A DNA stretch of 5,472 nt from Actinomycetota bacterium (lineage in GTDB: Bacteria > Actinomycetota > Acidimicrobiia > Acidimicrobiales > JAFATL01). The DNA lies in NCBI GenBank assembly GCA_019243975.1, contig JAFATL010000688.1:1-5472 (forward strand), read 5' to 3'. The notes under the pieces are model-generated. The model searched no databases. It was not told the DNA's origin and saw nothing but the letters and a program-made list of their open reading frames with translations. This document shows positions 5,077 to 5,472 of this stretch, in pieces. The number at the start of each line of letters is the position of its first letter. Position 1 is the first letter of the stretch. The position numbers and the translations under genes were made by a program.

Positions 5077-5115
5077 CCGGCGGGAGGGGGCCCCTCAGGG
5101 GAGGGCACCCGCCGG
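5077..5115. terminator. Probable bidirectional hairpin terminator between convergent genes
   Basis: CCGGCGGG (5077-5084) pairs perfectly with CCCGCCGG (5108-5115). Inside, CCCC (5091-5094) and GGGG (5098-5101) pair around TCA. A smaller GGGC-GAA-GCCC hairpin follows at 5126-5136. There is no T-tract on either side, as is common for GC-rich actinobacterial terminators. Its position between the ends of two convergent genes supports the call. Confidence 0.5.
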
Positions 5116-5159
5116 AGTGAGCGCAGGGCGAAGCCCGGAGCGAACCAACGTGGCAGCGC

Positions 5160-5472
5160 TTACTCCGAGAGGCAGGACTGGGTGCTGACGGGGCCGCCCC
5201 GAGGTACGGCCAGCACAGCCCTGATCTCGGCGCTGGTGAGGGCGTAGGCGGTGCCGGCCCGGTCGGGGGCGATGGCAAACGCCACGCCGATCACGTTGCC
5301 GTTGGCGTCGGCCAGCGCACCCCCGGAGTCGCCAGGGTGCAGGTCGGACGCCAGGATGAACACGTCTCGCTTCGTCGTGTGCTGGTCGTACAGGTCACGG
5401 CCGAGCGCCCTGACCTGCTCCTCGATACGGGCCGGGGCGATGCGCAGCTGATCGATGCCGCCGGGGTGCCCG
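5160..5472 (-). CDS. MarP-like periplasmic trypsin-fold serine protease, C-terminal part (truncated by window edge)
   Basis: The last 103 residues of a chymotrypsin-fold protease; the reading frame stays open to the right edge. The catalytic serine motif GDSGG is at 5319-5333, with Ser at 5325-5327, within a HPGDSGGALAD run followed by GNVIGVAFA and a threonine/serine-rich strand. Upstream in the fragment, GHPGG and an APARIEEQV segment resemble the region before the active site in MarP (Rv3671c). The C-terminus carries a cysteine three residues before the last residue, as I recall for MarP, where it forms a disulfide. MarP is a CvpA-type membrane protein with an extracytoplasmic protease domain used in acid and oxidative stress. 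The membrane part, catalytic His and Asp would lie beyond the window, so a simpler secreted trypsin-like protease is not excluded. It converges with the menJ-like gene and is probably a separate unit. Confidence 0.8.
   Translation of the reverse strand, partial: GHPGGIDQLRIAPARIEEQVRALGRDLYDQHTTKRDVFILASDLHPGDSGGALADANGNVIGVAFAIAPDRAGTAYALTSAEIRAVLAVPRGGPVSTQSCLSE

Overview
This is a high-GC window whose coding style (GTG starts, G/C-rich third positions, Gly/Ala/Pro linkers) and gene content suggest an actinobacterium, possibly a member of the Acidimicrobiia. The class is an inference from the combination of a split b6-type cytochrome b, a MenJ-like quinone reductase and a MarP-like protease; no marker gene settles it. 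Almost everything in the window concerns menaquinone-based respiration.

Left block, minus strand (2948 down to the left edge): a tightly packed operon of five genes. In transcription order they are a small three-helix membrane protein of unknown function, a 2x[4Fe-4S] ferredoxin, a cytochrome b6-like N-terminal subunit with four heme-ligand histidines, a subunit IV-like C-terminal subunit with three helices, and the N-terminal 159 residues of a Rieske iron-sulfur protein cut by the window edge. Gaps are 3, 19, 15 and 0 nt. This is a quinol:cytochrome c oxidoreductase of split, b6f-like architecture. It has a ferredoxin and an unknown membrane protein built into the same operon, and no cytochrome f or c1 gene in the part visible.

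Middle (2949-3160): a 212-bp divergent intergenic region. It holds an exact TGTGA-N6-TCACA palindrome (CRP/GlxR-type site), an extended -10 element for the minus-strand operon, a 7-bp inverted repeat, and a possible -10 placed as for a leaderless transcript of the plus-strand genes.

Right block, plus strand (3161-5043): a membrane-anchored monoheme cytochrome c whose stop codon overlaps the start of a MenJ-like FAD-dependent menaquinone (geranylgeranyl) reductase. The cytochrome is a natural electron acceptor for the complex and the reductase is likely to tailor its quinol substrate, so the two divergent units look like one functional module. Remarkably, the cytochrome c and subunit IV begin with nearly the same approximately 19-residue N-terminal segment, including a 15-nt identical stretch of DNA.

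Right edge: a 116-bp convergent intergenic region with hairpins, then the C-terminal 103 residues of a MarP-like trypsin-fold serine protease on the minus strand, cut by the window edge. I found no tRNA, rRNA, CRISPR array or insertion sequence.
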